Shown: positions 1 to 12,281 of the stretch, piece by piece
How the letters are laid out: each line of letters opens with the position of its first letter
How positions within the stretch are numbered: position 1 is the stretch's first letter
Source of the DNA: Branchiostoma floridae
Taxonomy: Eukaryota > Chordata > Leptocardii > Amphioxiformes > Branchiostomatidae
Length of the DNA: 64,000 bases
Reading direction: 5' to 3'
Assembly (NCBI RefSeq): GCF_000003815.2
Contig: NC_049987.1
Location: 8,759,100-8,823,099 of the forward strand
Program-made: the position numbers and the translations under genes
Notes under the pieces: generated by a model
Databases searched by the model: none
Told to the model about the DNA's origin: nothing
The model's input: the letters and a program-made list of their open reading frames with translations, nothing else

Positions 1-600
1 GTGGGTTAAACGGTATGTCTATCTCAAGTTAAAATCAACACCTCGATTCAAGTATGGGATTTATTTCTGTCACTGGCTTTTTTTCCAAATCAAAATGCCA
101 CATTAACAGTTGCATTTTATTTGCCTCAGTCATGTGGTGCTGTCACAAGAGTGAGGAGAGTGACAAGAGTGACAAGCCTTTCGTAAGTAATGGCTCTGTC
201 AGTGAATAAGTGAAACAATGTGTTTAGCAAAAAAACGCACTCTATTTAGATTTGTACATGAACTTGTGGAAATGACGATATCAGCTAGCCTGAGTTTGCC
301 ATGTTTTGCATTGTCTGCAATTTCAATAAATCTAAATCTAAATGCTTTGTTTTCGTGGAATCTAACATGAACCAGTTCAATGCCACCAGAGTTTGCAACA
401 CCCCCTCCTCACACACATGCTCTGGCCAAGCATGGAATACTAGTATGTCGTATAATCGTAACATACTGTTCCCTAAGCACTTGTAAGAAATAGAGCGTCA
501 TGATGTTTTTTCTAGGTTCCCCATACAAACAACGTCATTAGGAGGTCCTTGTAGTTCCACGCAGAGTTGCCATTAAAGGGGCCAAAACCTACAAAACATA
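1..600. other. No gene recognised
   Basis: AT-rich sequence with short stray frames only; no domain, splice-bounded exon or RNA gene seen. Confidence 0.5.
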
Positions 601-883
601 ACCTTCGCCTTGTTAAGGTGGTATCTCACCTCACTTGGGGCACCGGTGTGGCACTGCGGGGTTCGTTCACTGCGGCACATTTGTCTCATTTTTGCCGATT
701 TTTTTAATAATTTAGATATTGCATAATACGTAAAAAGTATAAGTTAGAAGACAACAAAATACACAAAACCTATGAAAATTCGTTCCGAGTGATCTCTAAA
801 ATTTAATAGTTGAGTAATCTTTCGAACCCCATAGTGCCACGCCGGTGCCCCAAGTGCAGTGGGATACCACCTTTAGCGAAGGT
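601..883. mobile_element. MITE, 283 bp, long terminal inverted repeats
   Basis: The left arm beginning ACCTTCGCC and GGTGGTATC...TTGGGGCACCGG is mirrored by the right arm ending GATACCACC...GCGAAGGT (ends 883). The arms are about 60 bp with a few mismatches. No coding capacity. Confidence 0.7.
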
Positions 884-3600
884 AAATAAATCAATATTTC
901 ACATAACAACGTAGGGAATTCAATAAACACTGGGTGGAGACGACCGAGGACGTCTTTGATTTGGGATGACCAATAAAAGTGGCACGGTGTCCTTGCCCGG
1001 GGGAATCTTTGGGACAACACCTAACGCTAAGTTCCAAGTAGCCGTCCATGTAGCTTAACCTTGTCTGTATGTGAGCTTACAACTAATCTCCAAGGCTTCT
1101 GGTTGCAAATCGCCTACCAACAGTACTGTGTCCATGCTTGTGAATACAGTCTCGGCCGGCAGGTACGATCTTTGCTACCGATACGTTAGTCTACAGCTGC
1201 TAGGTTAGATTTAACACTCCTCCAGTATGCCCTGAGATGCCCCTGCATAAAACATCGAACTCAGCTTAACTGCCGCTACTGAACGTCATACCTATAAATC
1301 ATGTCTTACCTCGCTGCTACTCTGCACCGTCGTCTAATTAACTCCACGAAACAGTCACGTACACACACATACCTAGTCTAGACTAACGGGACTTTGCCAA
1401 TGATTATCACTGTGATATTTGGCATTTTTAATCGTATCTTATGACTTGGCATGTGTGAAACAAAAACCGGTTCTGTATTTCACAGTGTTCCAACACCAAA
1501 GCTTGCCAGCTGGCATGGTTCTGTGGTCTGTTGACCTGCCACTTACCCTCAAGACACAATAAATGCGTAATGTTTCACAAATTGCCCAGTGTTCCAGCTG
1601 ACGAAACGGCCTTCATGCAATAACAATCTCGGTAATGAAATTTGTGCGGAAACATGCTTGTACCGGCTTTAAAACATCCTCCCGTTTATGTTATTTCTGT
1701 CTATTATATTCGTTCATGGCATTTCCCCCCATAGGTTGATTCAAGGGGACCAGCCATTTCCAACATATGATGATGTTTCCTTTACGAGTCTTACAGCCGG
1801 CAGTGATGTCAACTTGATTGCTTGCTTATTACATATTGATTGACCGGAGTAGCCCATAAAACAGTTGTCCATCTGGCCCTGGGAGCAGGGACCTGTAATT
1901 AGAGCCATAACATAGCCTGAGGTGAAGGCCGCTGGAGTTCATCCACGAGTTTGCCCATCAGTCTTGCTGGTTGCTTGGTTTTGGATCATTATATTTTTCG
2001 CCTGGCGAAAATGATTTTATGTTTCCCTCTCAGTGACATTATGTCTACCATAAAGTATAACACAGTATCAGCCAAAAAGATGGTGAATTGGCGGAAATAT
2101 CAGAAATTTTAATGTAATTGACAAAAACTCGGCAGCTTGCCTGTCACAACTAGATAATCTTGATAAACCTCCTTAGTTATAAGTACAGTGAATCAGAATC
2201 GTTCGACATGATCAGTAACACACTTAAATAACAGCAAGTGTGAACATTCTGAGAAATTCTTCTAGAAAATTCAGGCTATTTTTCATACATTGTAGTTGAC
2301 TTGAGGTCGTTCACTTCCATTATCCCTATTAACAATAGTGACAGTTACAATTAATGACCACTCATACGTAGAAAAGAATTCTTCCCTTGAATGAATATTA
2401 TCATATTTTGTAGTTATGTATGTAGTTGTTTCTTGTTTTTGTTTTTGGTTCGCTTGTTTACTTTATTTCTATTTCCGCGTGTTAGAGGATACGGCCTTGT
2501 AGAGGAAATCTATATTCCTGTTGCCGGATCCTCTCAGAACATTTCTGTAAATCCGAATAAATAAACACATAAATAGATAGATATTTGATTTCCTATTTGG
2601 TTTTACAAACATGATAGATGATGGGGCAACAACCTTGACAACTGGTAATGCCAGGATGTGTTCAAATGACCTCTCCATTTTTAATCTCCTGGTTTATGGT
2701 GCTTCCCAAGAGAAGAACGTTAATACGGAGTTTTTGTTGCGAATTTTGCCTGATATTCAGCCAATGTGTGCGTGGCTTGCCGCATGACCTGGGGTAAACT
2801 CGGGCCATTGTTTGCGAGACTGTGTGTGCGTGTTGCTATGGCTCTATCTATTTATCACAATGTACGGACGGATAAAAGAACTTGTGAAGTAGAGAATGTA
2901 TTATAATATAGTAGCAGCTCACTGTGCCGAACAATACGGCATGCTGAAGTCGCCTTGTTGTCCCACATCACAATGATCCTAAATCCACCCTACTAATCAC
3001 TTCACTATGTCGTGTAACGTTAGTCATGTGTAGTATGGAGTAGTGTTGAATCATAATGCCCTCCTGACATGCGATCTCCGCAATCCTCAAAGTCTATTCT
3101 TATAGCCACGTAATCAACACTACACCTAAGGTAACAACTAGCCGGTATTGCCTCTAACCAAGCCTGTAATTATATGTGCACAGTAGACAATGTACAATTG
3201 TACCTCTTACCGGCCGATATTTCTGTACAAATACCTATCTATTCGGTCTGAATAGGCGTTGAATTAGACTAATAATTTTGTCACAAGTTCTCACAGTTTT
3301 AACACGTTCCTATAATACATACCGCACTCTTTTTTTCCTATCTTCAAAACAATTACCTTCTACCATTGAATATTCGATAGTGAAGCTGCGAACTCTCCTA
3401 CTGTAATGGTATTGAATATATAATCCCCACTTCTACTTTTCCTTGTAGTCTTGTCACTCCACCCTTCCACCCCTCGATATGCAATAGTTTCTCCTTTGTC
3501 GAAGACATCCAATCGAAGTATCTGAAGGCCCGCCCCCTTACATTGTCTTTTTTCCTGGAACTATAACGTGAAATACACATGTGCCGATCTCACCGCACCT
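884..3600. other. Intergenic, no gene recognised
   Basis: Upstream flank of the Sec deiodinase. Only short frames without family resemblance. No convincing TATA box next to 3625. Confidence 0.5.
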
Positions 3601-3624
3601 GACTCTACAGAGTGGCAGTAAGAC

Positions 3625-4464
3625 ATGGGCTGTGGTCATCATTCTAGTCTTTCCCCGCACAGCGTTGAGCGACCGAATGCCGGTATGTTGTGCGAGGCAG
3701 TCAGGCCTCTTAAGGCTCTAGCCGCCCCGATCTTGTTTGTTGTACTGTGTTTTGCCTTCTTCCTGCTTAAGACAGCGAGCATAGTGCTAACTTTTGTGGC
3801 ACCGGCCAAGAAAGAAGACCTCCTCGCGAAACTCCTGGGTCGAGAAGAACAGGAGCAAACGTCTAGCTTTCAGTACGACATCGACGAGTTTCTAACTTGG
3901 AATTCTCTGAAGGGGCTGGTGTACTCCCAGATGGTGGGCATCATGAAGCGCGCGCGCCATGGCAAGCCTGCCCCGGACCCCACCCTGGTCCTCCTCGACA
4001 GCGTCACCGAGAAGACCCTGCTGAGCTTTGCCGTGGCCGACCGACCACTCTTCGTCAACTTCGGCAGCTACACCTGACCACCGTTCGTACCGGACTTGGC
4101 CGTCTTCGACGAGATCGTTGCCGAGTTCGGCGAGAGAGTCGATTTTCTCTTGGTCTACATCGAGGAGGCGCATCCGACGGACGGGTGGTCTTTCCGCGCC
4201 GGGCCTGACATCACCAGCCACCAGTCTATTGGTCAGCGGTGTACGGCAGCACGAGCCATGCTGGCCAACAGGACAGTACTGTACAACGTAGCTGTGGACT
4301 CCATGACGAACAGTGCGAACTATCAGTACGGTGCCTTCCCGGACAGGGTCTACATCATACGGCATGGACAAGTCGTCTACGAAGGCGGCAAGGGTCCTTT
4401 CAAATACAGCTTGCAGGAGGCAAGAACCTGGCTACAGGAGAATATTGGACAGCAGAAAAACTAA
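3625..4464 (+). CDS. Iodothyronine deiodinase, selenocysteine form
   Basis: Single-exon reading frame of 280 codons if the TGA at 4075-4077 is read as selenocysteine (residue 151). The frame stays coding on both sides of the TGA and ends at TAA 4462-4464. A hydrophobic anchor lies at about residues 29-60, followed by a charged linker. The catalytic motif is NFGSYT-U-PPF, and the conserved EEAHPTDGW follows with His183, 32 residues after Sec. The C-terminal block YGAFPDRVYII...YEGGKGPF is typical of the family. Deiodinases are thioredoxin-fold membrane enzymes that remove iodine from iodothyronines by a selenenyl-iodide mechanism. Start 3625 is the first ATG; Met21 (3685), just before the anchor, is an alternative. 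The substrate and ring specificity cannot be read from sequence. A SECIS-like hairpin lies about 340 bases past the stop. Automatic annotation would probably break this gene at the TGA. An intronless structure is also seen in vertebrate DIO3. Confidence 0.93.
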
Positions 4465-4795
4465 CCATGGACATTACTTCAGGTTATGTATGAAATGATA
4501 CATACTTTTAAAATATGTCGGACGCTTCAATGCACTGTAAGCAATTAGGACGTTTTTTGTGTGCACTTTTCATCGTTATTTTCGATAAAATGTCTCCGTA
4601 CAAGGAATTGCCACATGACGGTCATGTTTAGACGATGTGACTACGAATCAACAAACAACAAGACACAAACATTCGTGGTGTTTGTTAAATGTTATAAACT
4701 TTTAGATATCCGTTAGATATTCGAGACGTTATGCGGTAATATTTATGTCGAGACAATGTTTTAATAGCAGATGTGATCGACCGAAAGCTCTCGAG

Positions 4796-4880
4796 TTCCA
4801 GCTTTGTTGAAATGACGACCATTGTTATAAAACCTTTCTTTGGTGGCCGTGGTCTGATGTCGGTTTAAAACCACCTTGCT
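4796..4880 (+). promoter_or_regulatory. SECIS element candidate (selenocysteine insertion)
   Basis: Located in the 3' UTR of the Sec deiodinase. The core ATGA at 4812-4815 is opposed by TGAT at 4855-4858, giving the non-Watson-Crick GA/GA quartet. GACCA (4816-4820) pairs with TGGTC (4850-4854). A further weak GU-rich stem leads to AAAA at 4829-4832 in the apical loop, about 13 nt after the quartet as expected for eukaryotic SECIS. The pairing was worked out by hand; no folding program was run. Confidence 0.75.
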
Positions 4881-5052
4881 GCAACAAACGAGTAACTTTC
4901 AGACAAGTTACCATAATAACAAGCATTACGTTCATCGTTGTACAATTTGTAAAGAAATGTATCGGCTTTACTGAATTTTCTTATGGTTTGAAATATACAG
5001 TGTTTTAGTGACAGTGACTCTTGGTTTTAATCATACATCGCGGCGATATACG

Positions 5053-5118
5053 GATCTGTGTGTGCGCCTGTGTGTGTGTTTGTGTGGATGTGTGTGTGCA
5101 TGTGAATGTGTATGTGCG
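5053..5118. repeat. Imperfect (TG)n microsatellite
   Basis: Run of TG dinucleotides broken by C, A and G, about 65 bases. Confidence 0.85.
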
Positions 5119-5270
5119 CGGTAAACTAACCAAACTACTCAGGCTAGTACCATAATGCACTTGAATATTACAAATATAATCTTGCTAGGCGCAAAATGGT
5201 CGAAAGCAATATGAGTATGTGTGTTATTTGAACGAGTACTTGCACCAACTCTTATAACCTAAACTCATTG

Positions 5271-5405
5271 CAAAGTTGAATTGTTTACCACAACGTTTAT
5301 TTTGATATTCAGATTGAAGACAAAGTTGAATTGTTTACCACAACGTTTAATTTGATATTCAGATTGAAGACAAAATTGAATTGTTTACCACAATGTTAAA
5401 TTTGA
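5271..5405. repeat. 50-bp tandem repeat, 2.7 copies
   Basis: Unit starts at 5271, 5321 and 5371, beginning CAAAGTTGAATTG (third copy CAAAATTGAATTG). Copies 1 and 2 differ at one position; copy 3 is truncated and more diverged. Confidence 0.9.
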
Positions 5406-7267
5406 TTACAGAAAAGAACAAAAATGGCTAGGGAGAGATTTGGGTTACAGCCGAAGTCCACGAATATTAATTGTAAATGGCAACATGCACGTTACATATA
5501 CCAGGAAAGCTATTAGACATATTTCGGCCGTCGATAGAAATAACTAGTCTCCACCAGGCCTTCCTACGGGGGTACGGGGATCGCAGAATTCGGCACAAAA
5601 ATCGGTAAATGGGCCAGGGGGCTCGGTTCACGCTAAGGTTTATGTTTCCCTTCGGTCAGCCAACTCTTCTGGTAGCAAAACTCCCCTGGAAAATTATTCT
5701 CCCTGTAATAGCCAGCGTTGTCAGTCTGGTAGAGACTAAGAAATAACAGCTCCAGTGTAACAGTTCAGTGAGGTAATAAGAGAATGGCTACATTTGTCTA
5801 CAAAAGGTGCTCGTCGGGGGTACTGCAGCTGGTGACCACCAGGTCGATGTCCAGACTTTCAGGTCGTTGTCCAAAATATATTTCGGACAGAGCTACCGAC
5901 CTAGAAATAGGTCGCCATGGACACGTTTTGGGGAGGAGTCGAAAAACAGGTAACTATTCAGGGACAGATCAGGAATAATGATGAGAATGCGCAAAGAATA
6001 ATGCCCGCTTTTCCTATTTTTAACTGTATTTTTCTATCAGCTACCTGTTAAGAACATGATGATGATTGTATGTTAAGAGAAAAATCGCTATGTAGTTTAA
6101 TTTCCATCCCTTGTTATTTTAACCAATTCTTGCTGATCAAAGTTCATAACACCTGCCAGTAAATTGTCAGACAAAACAAAACGACCTCACCTTCTGGTCT
6201 CACCAATCAGACATCAGATAAACATAGCATGTCGATCTGGTAACTCTGTAAACGCCAACTTTTCTTCCATAAATCTTGAAACCGGACTGCGAACCTAAGT
6301 AGGCAGGAACTTCGTGTTTTTGTTTGTATTGTTTGTTTGATTTGCACTTCCAGGAAACCGCCTCGTGGCGTAACCCACCAGAATTGTAGTGAAGAGTACA
6401 TGCAGTATATTCGGAGGTTGGTTGATCCATTCACACCAGGAAGGACCCCTATTCTTTTCGATAACTGCGTTGGGTTCTTTTTCGTTTTCAAGGTTCGGCT
6501 ATCGTAAAACACATGACCCCATTCAACGCCCTATTTGAAGGACGGCCCTATGTACACCTTTTGACATGAGTCGAGTCAGGAAATAGATTTTAAGTGTCTT
6601 TCCTTAGGGCACACCAGCGGAGCTGTCAGGGATTCGACCTCAGTACGAACCTCCAGGTTCGGAGTCTACAACCCTGACCAGGTAGACCTGAAAGGAATCT
6701 AAGGTCGTTCTGGTATCCAGGTAAGTTCAAACGGAGGTCATGGAGCATGAACTGATGGATGCACTGAGAGTCGACGTCCGGACCTTCACCTTAGCACGGT
6801 GCACAGTCGCGGTTTCAGTCTACCGTATAATACCGTACAATTAAACATTTAGGACAGTGTTCAAAAATAGCTCTCGACACAATGGAGAAGATATTTGTAC
6901 GCTTTGAGGGGACACGTGGTAATTATTATGTCCCGAGTTTCAGTTCGTGAACTGGTCACTACCTGAAAGACCAGTCCCTAAAATGAAACCAAAGATGGCG
7001 GCTGGCTGTAAGTGTAATCCTTATGAAATTAAATGTAATCTTTATCGACACAACAAAAGTACTGCGACCTCCCTAAGGTCTTCTACATCTATAAATACAT
7101 ACACGTGGATACAATTGGAGTTACAAACAGGTACATGGACATATAAACATGTTGAGTTGAACGTAACGTTTACACTATTGGTTCTAAAGTCTAAAAATTT
7201 GTTGTTAGTTGGCCAGCTTGGTATTCTTTTAATGTTTGTCTCCCAGAATTTCCCAAGCAGAAGGTGT

Positions 7268-7291
7268 AGTCTCTCCGTCTCTCTGTGTCTG

Positions 7292-7325
<34 letters not shown>

Positions 7326-7371
7326 CCTCTCTCCCTCTCTCTCCCTCTCTCTCTCTCTCCCTCTCACTCAT
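7268..7371. repeat. (CT)n low-complexity tract
   Basis: Pyrimidine tract of CT repeats interrupted by CCCT. Reading frames crossing it on either strand are spurious. Confidence 0.9.
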
Positions 7372-7842
7372 TTTGACTTACTTAGAATGAATAAACAAGC
7401 TTCAACAAGTTGATTCATATATCATATATTATTATGTGGTATAATCACTGCCTTTCAGTAGGACTCACAAATGAATAACACAGCGTGTTACACTTACAGT
7501 TATATAGCACATACAAATCATGATAAATATTAATGATAAAATTTAGCACATCTGTATGAGAATTGCCGTTAGACCCATGCGGTCATATTTGTCGCACGAT
7601 TTTGAAGTCGTAGGATTTTCTAGCAGGCTGTGACAGAAGCCACTACCGACAGGGATGTCACAGTATTTTGTTATACATTAGGCGCGATTCGAACTGAAGC
7701 AGAAGATTGAGAGATAGATGACGTGAAGAAGATAGTTAAGCGAAACTCTCCCTTAAGAAGCATCGCATAGTCAACCCCCTGATGAGATCCCGAAAGAAAA
7801 CATATAGAGGCGTGAGAGGAACTTTTATAACAGGCAGAAAAC

Positions 7843-7942
7843 NNNNNNNNNNNNNNNNNNNNNNNNNNNNNNNNNNNNNNNNNNNNNNNNNNNNNNNNNN
7901 NNNNNNNNNNNNNNNNNNNNNNNNNNNNNNNNNNNNNNNNNN
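7843..7942. other. Assembly gap (100 N)
   Basis: Exactly 100 undetermined bases. The round length suggests a placeholder for a gap of unknown size. The right edge abuts a MITE, a likely cause of the break. Confidence 0.99.
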
Positions 7943-8073
7943 GGAGGCATGTCCCTGATCCCGACGAAGAAATGCCAGAGTTCCCCCTTCCGTCAGGGTC
8001 ATGCCTCCTCGTAATTTAGAGCTCGCAGACTCGTCGTCCGATCGATCGCCGCCTAATGTGAGGGGGGTATTAA
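7943..8073. mobile_element. MITE fragment at gap edge
   Basis: Shares GGAGGCATG...CCGACGAAGAAATG and GTCGTCCGATCGAT and the end GGGGGTATTA with the complete element at 32274-32455. The left end is lost in the N gap. Confidence 0.75.
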
Positions 8074-9572
8074 CAAGACAGCTGAAGTTTGCACGACATA
8101 CGCACGACTATCCCATGAGTGCCCTCAGCTTGCAACTATATGGCACATATGAACGCGCCATAACACATTAAATCCACCCACACATACGTGACTTGTCATG
8201 ACTGTCGGGCACTTTGACTTTCCGTTCACAGCCGACTGAGAACATAATACCCCTGCCGAACATCACACATTGATATATTACTACTGAGTGCCATTGAGTT
8301 CCATTCATAAGATTGCGGTATCGAATCCACGCGCCCTGTGGGATAGACAGCACGTTAGAAAAACTGCAGCAATGGCTTCATGACGTCACTTTCCGTTCGC
8401 GCCCGCCGTTACTCTCTCTATCTCACCTCCAGTAATATCCGATCAAGTCCCCCACCTGTCCTTACCCGTCAATCATTCACACGGTTGGATGGCTATGACG
8501 TCATGCCGTATTGATTTTGAACCTGGCGCAGGCGAAAACGAGTAAATGTCTTCCGGTTCTTTTGATTGAACAAGTCGTAGGTATCTCCGGTCACCACATT
8601 GCTCGATACGGTATGACGTACGCGTATGGTCACACACCGACGGAAACATGAATGAACCGGTGGATCTATATATAAATGAATGAAGACCTTTATTGTACAT
8701 TCATACCCACTGGGTTTAGTACAGGTCACAACAAATGATACAACATGATATAATGATACAATGAATCTACACTACTCAAGGATAGTATTCTACTGCGTAC
8801 ATTCGGCTTCTTCTCGTTTCTTTGTGATATTGAAAATGTAAGAACAGATATGCTTTATAAGTAAAGGTTTGTCTAGATTCATAAGGAATATAAATTTGTC
8901 TATATTAGACATGAGTGCGAGACGGATAAACTAGACGTAGTATTTGGTTGGTCAGCTCTAACGTGATCAAGTAAGATGTTTGAATGGCCCTGTACCGGAA
9001 GTCAAACGCCCCCGGTGCGTTTTGCATGTAATGTGTACGATGTGACGTAGGCTTCAGTTTGATGGCATGATCGCTAATGGAGTGTGGGTTTATGAGTTGG
9101 TAATATACAACATGAACGATATAGTGTATCGAACATGTAGATGACTTTCCATCCGCCGGGATTTAGTGTCACCGTTGGGAGAAAATGAGTGTTAGCTGTT
9201 GTTTTTAGTTTGCTGTTGAAACAAGGTAGTAGGTGGGCAGAAGACAGAACTATTATTTTCCCGGTTATCTTAAGTTCGTGATGAAGATGTTATAGCTAGC
9301 GAGAATCGCAAATGTTAAACCACTGCGAAATTTTCAACATTCTACACACAAATCCTGGGCTAGACTTATGGTGCATTTTGGGTCATTTGCCCTAATGTAT
9401 GCTATAACCTGACATCTACTTTATATGCCATAAGCTGAATGGAGATTTTCTAGTGAAAAACATTCGTACCAGTGTTAATAGCATAACTCTAATGAAACAA
9501 AGAAAAGAAGATTGATTATCAATGTATGGTTATGTGGATACATGTTACATGTACGTACGTCTGTAAAACCAC

Positions 9573-9639
9573 GGGTATGACCGTTTTACCAAGGAGCTTT
9601 TATCACTGATAAAAGCTCCTTGGTAAAACGGTCATACCC
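9573..9639. repeat. Perfect 33-bp palindrome with 1-nt loop
   Basis: Arm 9573-9605 (GGGTATGACCGTTTTACC...) and its exact reverse complement at 9607-9639 flank a single C. The core CCAAGGAG resembles the CCAAGGAGG of the foldback at 12173-12281. Confidence 0.95.
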
Positions 9640-11290
9640 TTTGAATTCAACCAGACTCCTAAGGAAATTCTAAAACAAGACAATCGGTGTAGTTTCCGAA
9701 AACATCGATATTCTTAACTGTCCCTTTTCTGGTTATCTTCATGCATGGAAACTTCACAACTTTTGTGCACAAATGTCCACGAATAGGCTCAGCCTGTCCC
9801 CATTTTCTTCATGTCCTATAATAGATCAAGATTTCTCTTGGCATACATGTAGTCGATGCCACCATTGCCTTGTGTTAACAGATAGCTGCTCTTTTTACAA
9901 ATATTCAAGAAAATATTTTTGACTGGTATCAATAAGGGACAAGGAATGTTTCAATGGGATTACAAACAATTAAACAATTAGGCCAAGGCTCCGTGATGGA
10001 CAGTGGAAGACAAAAACGTGAAATGTGGACAAGGTCTGTCCCCAAAATAGAGACGTTTAATGGTTTGATCCGGAGGCCTCTGTAGTCTTTTTTATGAGGT
10101 AAGGCATCCGAGGACAAGGTCTATTTGCCTAGATTTATAGCCCCATCTGCCTTCCTGGCATTTATCTGGATTTAGTCAAATGATAGTCACCTTGTCAGAT
10201 GAGCGGGCGACTTGTCTTTAGGTACAGAAGGCGGCCGGCAGACATACATGCATGGACGACTTTAGCCAGAAACAAGGATTGAATACTGTGCTTTGTATTG
10301 AACACTTGGTCATCGGTTAAGTCGGGCTCCACATTTCAGACACTCAGCAAGAAATACCAATATTGAACCCGTTTATAGATATGACTTTGCAAAAGTTTGC
10401 CTACGTTTAGATATGTGATGTACGCTCCATGACATTTCGAGGTGTTTTTTTACGACAGATAAGTTTGTTCTGAAAATGCTTGGGGCAAATATCATACACA
10501 AACCACAGTAGGCTTTTTTTTCTTACAACCCATGCGGAACTCATCCAAATTAGACATATGAGTTTCCTTGCTGTGCTTTGAAGCTCCTTTCATAAACATA
10601 TTGTTTAATTCGTGGTCCATTTTTCAGACCTGATTATGAAATAGACTGACTATGATGGCGGGTAACTGTGTTACAAATGTAAGTCGCCAGTGTAGAGGAG
10701 CTATGTAATAATAATGTAGATTTTGGAATGGTATATATTGAGTTATGAACAAAGATTGAAGTTAAAGTGTGACATATCTGTTATATAACCTGTTATATAA
10801 CGCATACCCGGGGAAAAGCTGGAATAACATGATGGCTTACGTAATAAGGTATCCACATTCCTTTGTTCAAGGACGTTATATGGCGTCCTTGCTTTGTTCG
10901 AGTACACAATCTGAAGACTCGATACCACGATCAGATTTTACTATATCTTTAGATTCGACAGCTCCCTCGAAGCAAAAGTATGTTAATTCAATATTCATGT
11001 TAGAAAAGGTACTGACATATTTAGCCCCACCTGATCGTACGTGTATCAAGATATTGGAGACTCACGTATTCTATCCTACGCTTCTATAAGTAGAATGTTG
11101 ATGCCTATTTTGTATTTCTATTTTGTTGTTGACCATTCGAAAATCACTGTACTTTTTGCTGTGTCAATGAACTTTGTGTTGTCATGTTTCTTTATGCTAC
11201 TACCCCCCCCCCCCCCCAATAAAGCGGTTGTCCAACACAGTTGAAGATCTGACTATACATCGATATCAAAATGTAAGGCGTATTTTCATT
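9640..11290. other. Intergenic between the two deiodinases, middle part
   Basis: No gene recognised. A poly-C run followed by AATAAA lies at about 11203-11224. Confidence 0.45.
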
Positions 11291-11294
11291 TACT

Positions 11295-11565
11295 TAAGCT
11301 AAGGGCACAACCCGCCGTACGTGCAATTTGTCCGTATGTTTTTTGGGAGACCACTTTCCCACGTATTTCTGAAAACGTTTAGGCCAGGGCAGGCGCGTCG
11401 CCCGTACTGGCACGTACGGGGGGCGAATCCGCAGCCCGATTGCACACAAAGTTTTGCCTGCACATTAAGTTCTACGGTTTGTCTGTGAGCTCCTAAATCC
11501 ATCGGTTTCCCTTCGAGTTCGTACGGAGACGGTAAGTACCACTTACGGATCCCTACAGATTGCCT
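11295..11565. mobile_element. Truncated copy of the AAGCTAAGGG MITE
   Basis: About 270 bp similar in the same orientation to the complete element at 53934-54272 (for example GCGAATCCGCAGCCCGAT and ACAAAGTTTTGCCTGCAC in both). The right end, after CTTACGGATCCC, is missing. Confidence 0.8.
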
Positions 11566-12152
11566 AATCTCCAAGCAGATCCTACGGTAGCATAAGATAG
11601 TAATAGTATCAAAAGCTGGTAGAGGAGTGAAGCCGGCTTAGGAGTGTGTTTCAATAAGGCCTCGTATTCCCACTCATGTGAAATGTTTATAAATGTACAT
11701 CACGTACTATCCGGGAAAAACGTAGCCCCGAGCTGATGTGATAGCTGCTTTGTTACGAATCAAATTGACGCAAGTTTCCGACTGTACACGCATGTACATG
11801 TACCCTGACATTTCCCTTCCTGTGCCTTTAGGGTGCTGGCGCGACCTAACAGAGGTAATTGCCTATTTGTCCGACCATCCTAACGTAATGGATTTACACA
11901 AAACATGTCGGTAAAAAATTGTCCACGTTACGTTACACGTCATATAGTACACACTGGAGACTCGGAAACTGTCTGGTGTAATCTCCATGCAGATCCTACG
12001 GTGCCAAAACATAGTGTCAAAGCTGGCAAAGGAGTAGAGCCGGTCAAAGGGAGTCAGACGGGCCCCGGTAGCATACACACTCCTAGGCCGGCTTCACTCC
12101 TCTGTCAGCTTTTGATACTATCCTATGCTACCGTAGGGTCTGCTTGGAGATT
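11566..12152. repeat. Cluster of three related repeat arms
   Basis: A unit beginning AATCTCCAAGCAGATCCTA occurs at 11566-11651, a diverged direct copy at 11980-12050, and an inverted copy at 12073-12152. The outer copies form roughly 80-bp terminal inverted repeats, and the inner pair forms a compact foldback. Confidence 0.7.
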
Positions 12153-12172
12153 CGCCTTATGTGCTCTGTTAT

Positions 12173-12281
12173 ACCAAGGAGGTTATATCAACATCACTGA
12201 AAGAAGGCCAATAGTGTCCAATCTCCAATAGTGTCCAATCTCCAATAGTGTCCAATCTCCTTCTGATATAACCTCCTTGGT
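12173..12281. mobile_element. Foldback element with internal 17-bp tandem repeat
   Basis: Perfect 18-bp inverted repeats (ACCAAGGAGGTTATATCA, 12173-12190; complement 12264-12281) enclose three exact copies of a 17-bp unit CCAATAGTGTCCAATCT (12208-12258). Confidence 0.85.

Larger units (their letters stand above)
5410..9570. other. Intergenic between the two deiodinases, left part
   Basis: Outside the CT tract, gap and MITE fragment, no exon is recognised. At about 8680-8760 a GAATGAAGACCTTTATTGTACATTCAT segment resembles the AATAAA-containing 3' tail of a retroelement on the minus strand, but no reverse transcriptase is present. Confidence 0.45.

Noticed and set aside
4075-4077. Nonsense mutation or pseudogene in the Sec deiodinase
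   Set aside because: The TGA is exactly at the catalytic Sec position, the frame resumes with PPF and remains conserved, and a SECIS-like hairpin follows.
3892-4371. 159-codon open frame antisense to the Sec deiodinase
   Set aside because: It is a shadow of a GC-rich coding region; the sense strand matches deiodinase end to end and the antisense has no family resemblance.
6600-6720. tRNA-like segment with GATTCGACC
   Set aside because: No acceptable acceptor or anticodon stem could be drawn; not supported as a tRNA gene.
7042-7390. Open frames across the CT tract on both strands
   Set aside because: Simple-sequence artefact (poly Ser-Leu or Arg-Glu).
11299-11574. 91-codon frame, and its relatives at 53827-54302
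   Set aside because: They lie inside the two copies of a MITE; similarity between them is nucleotide-level repeat similarity.
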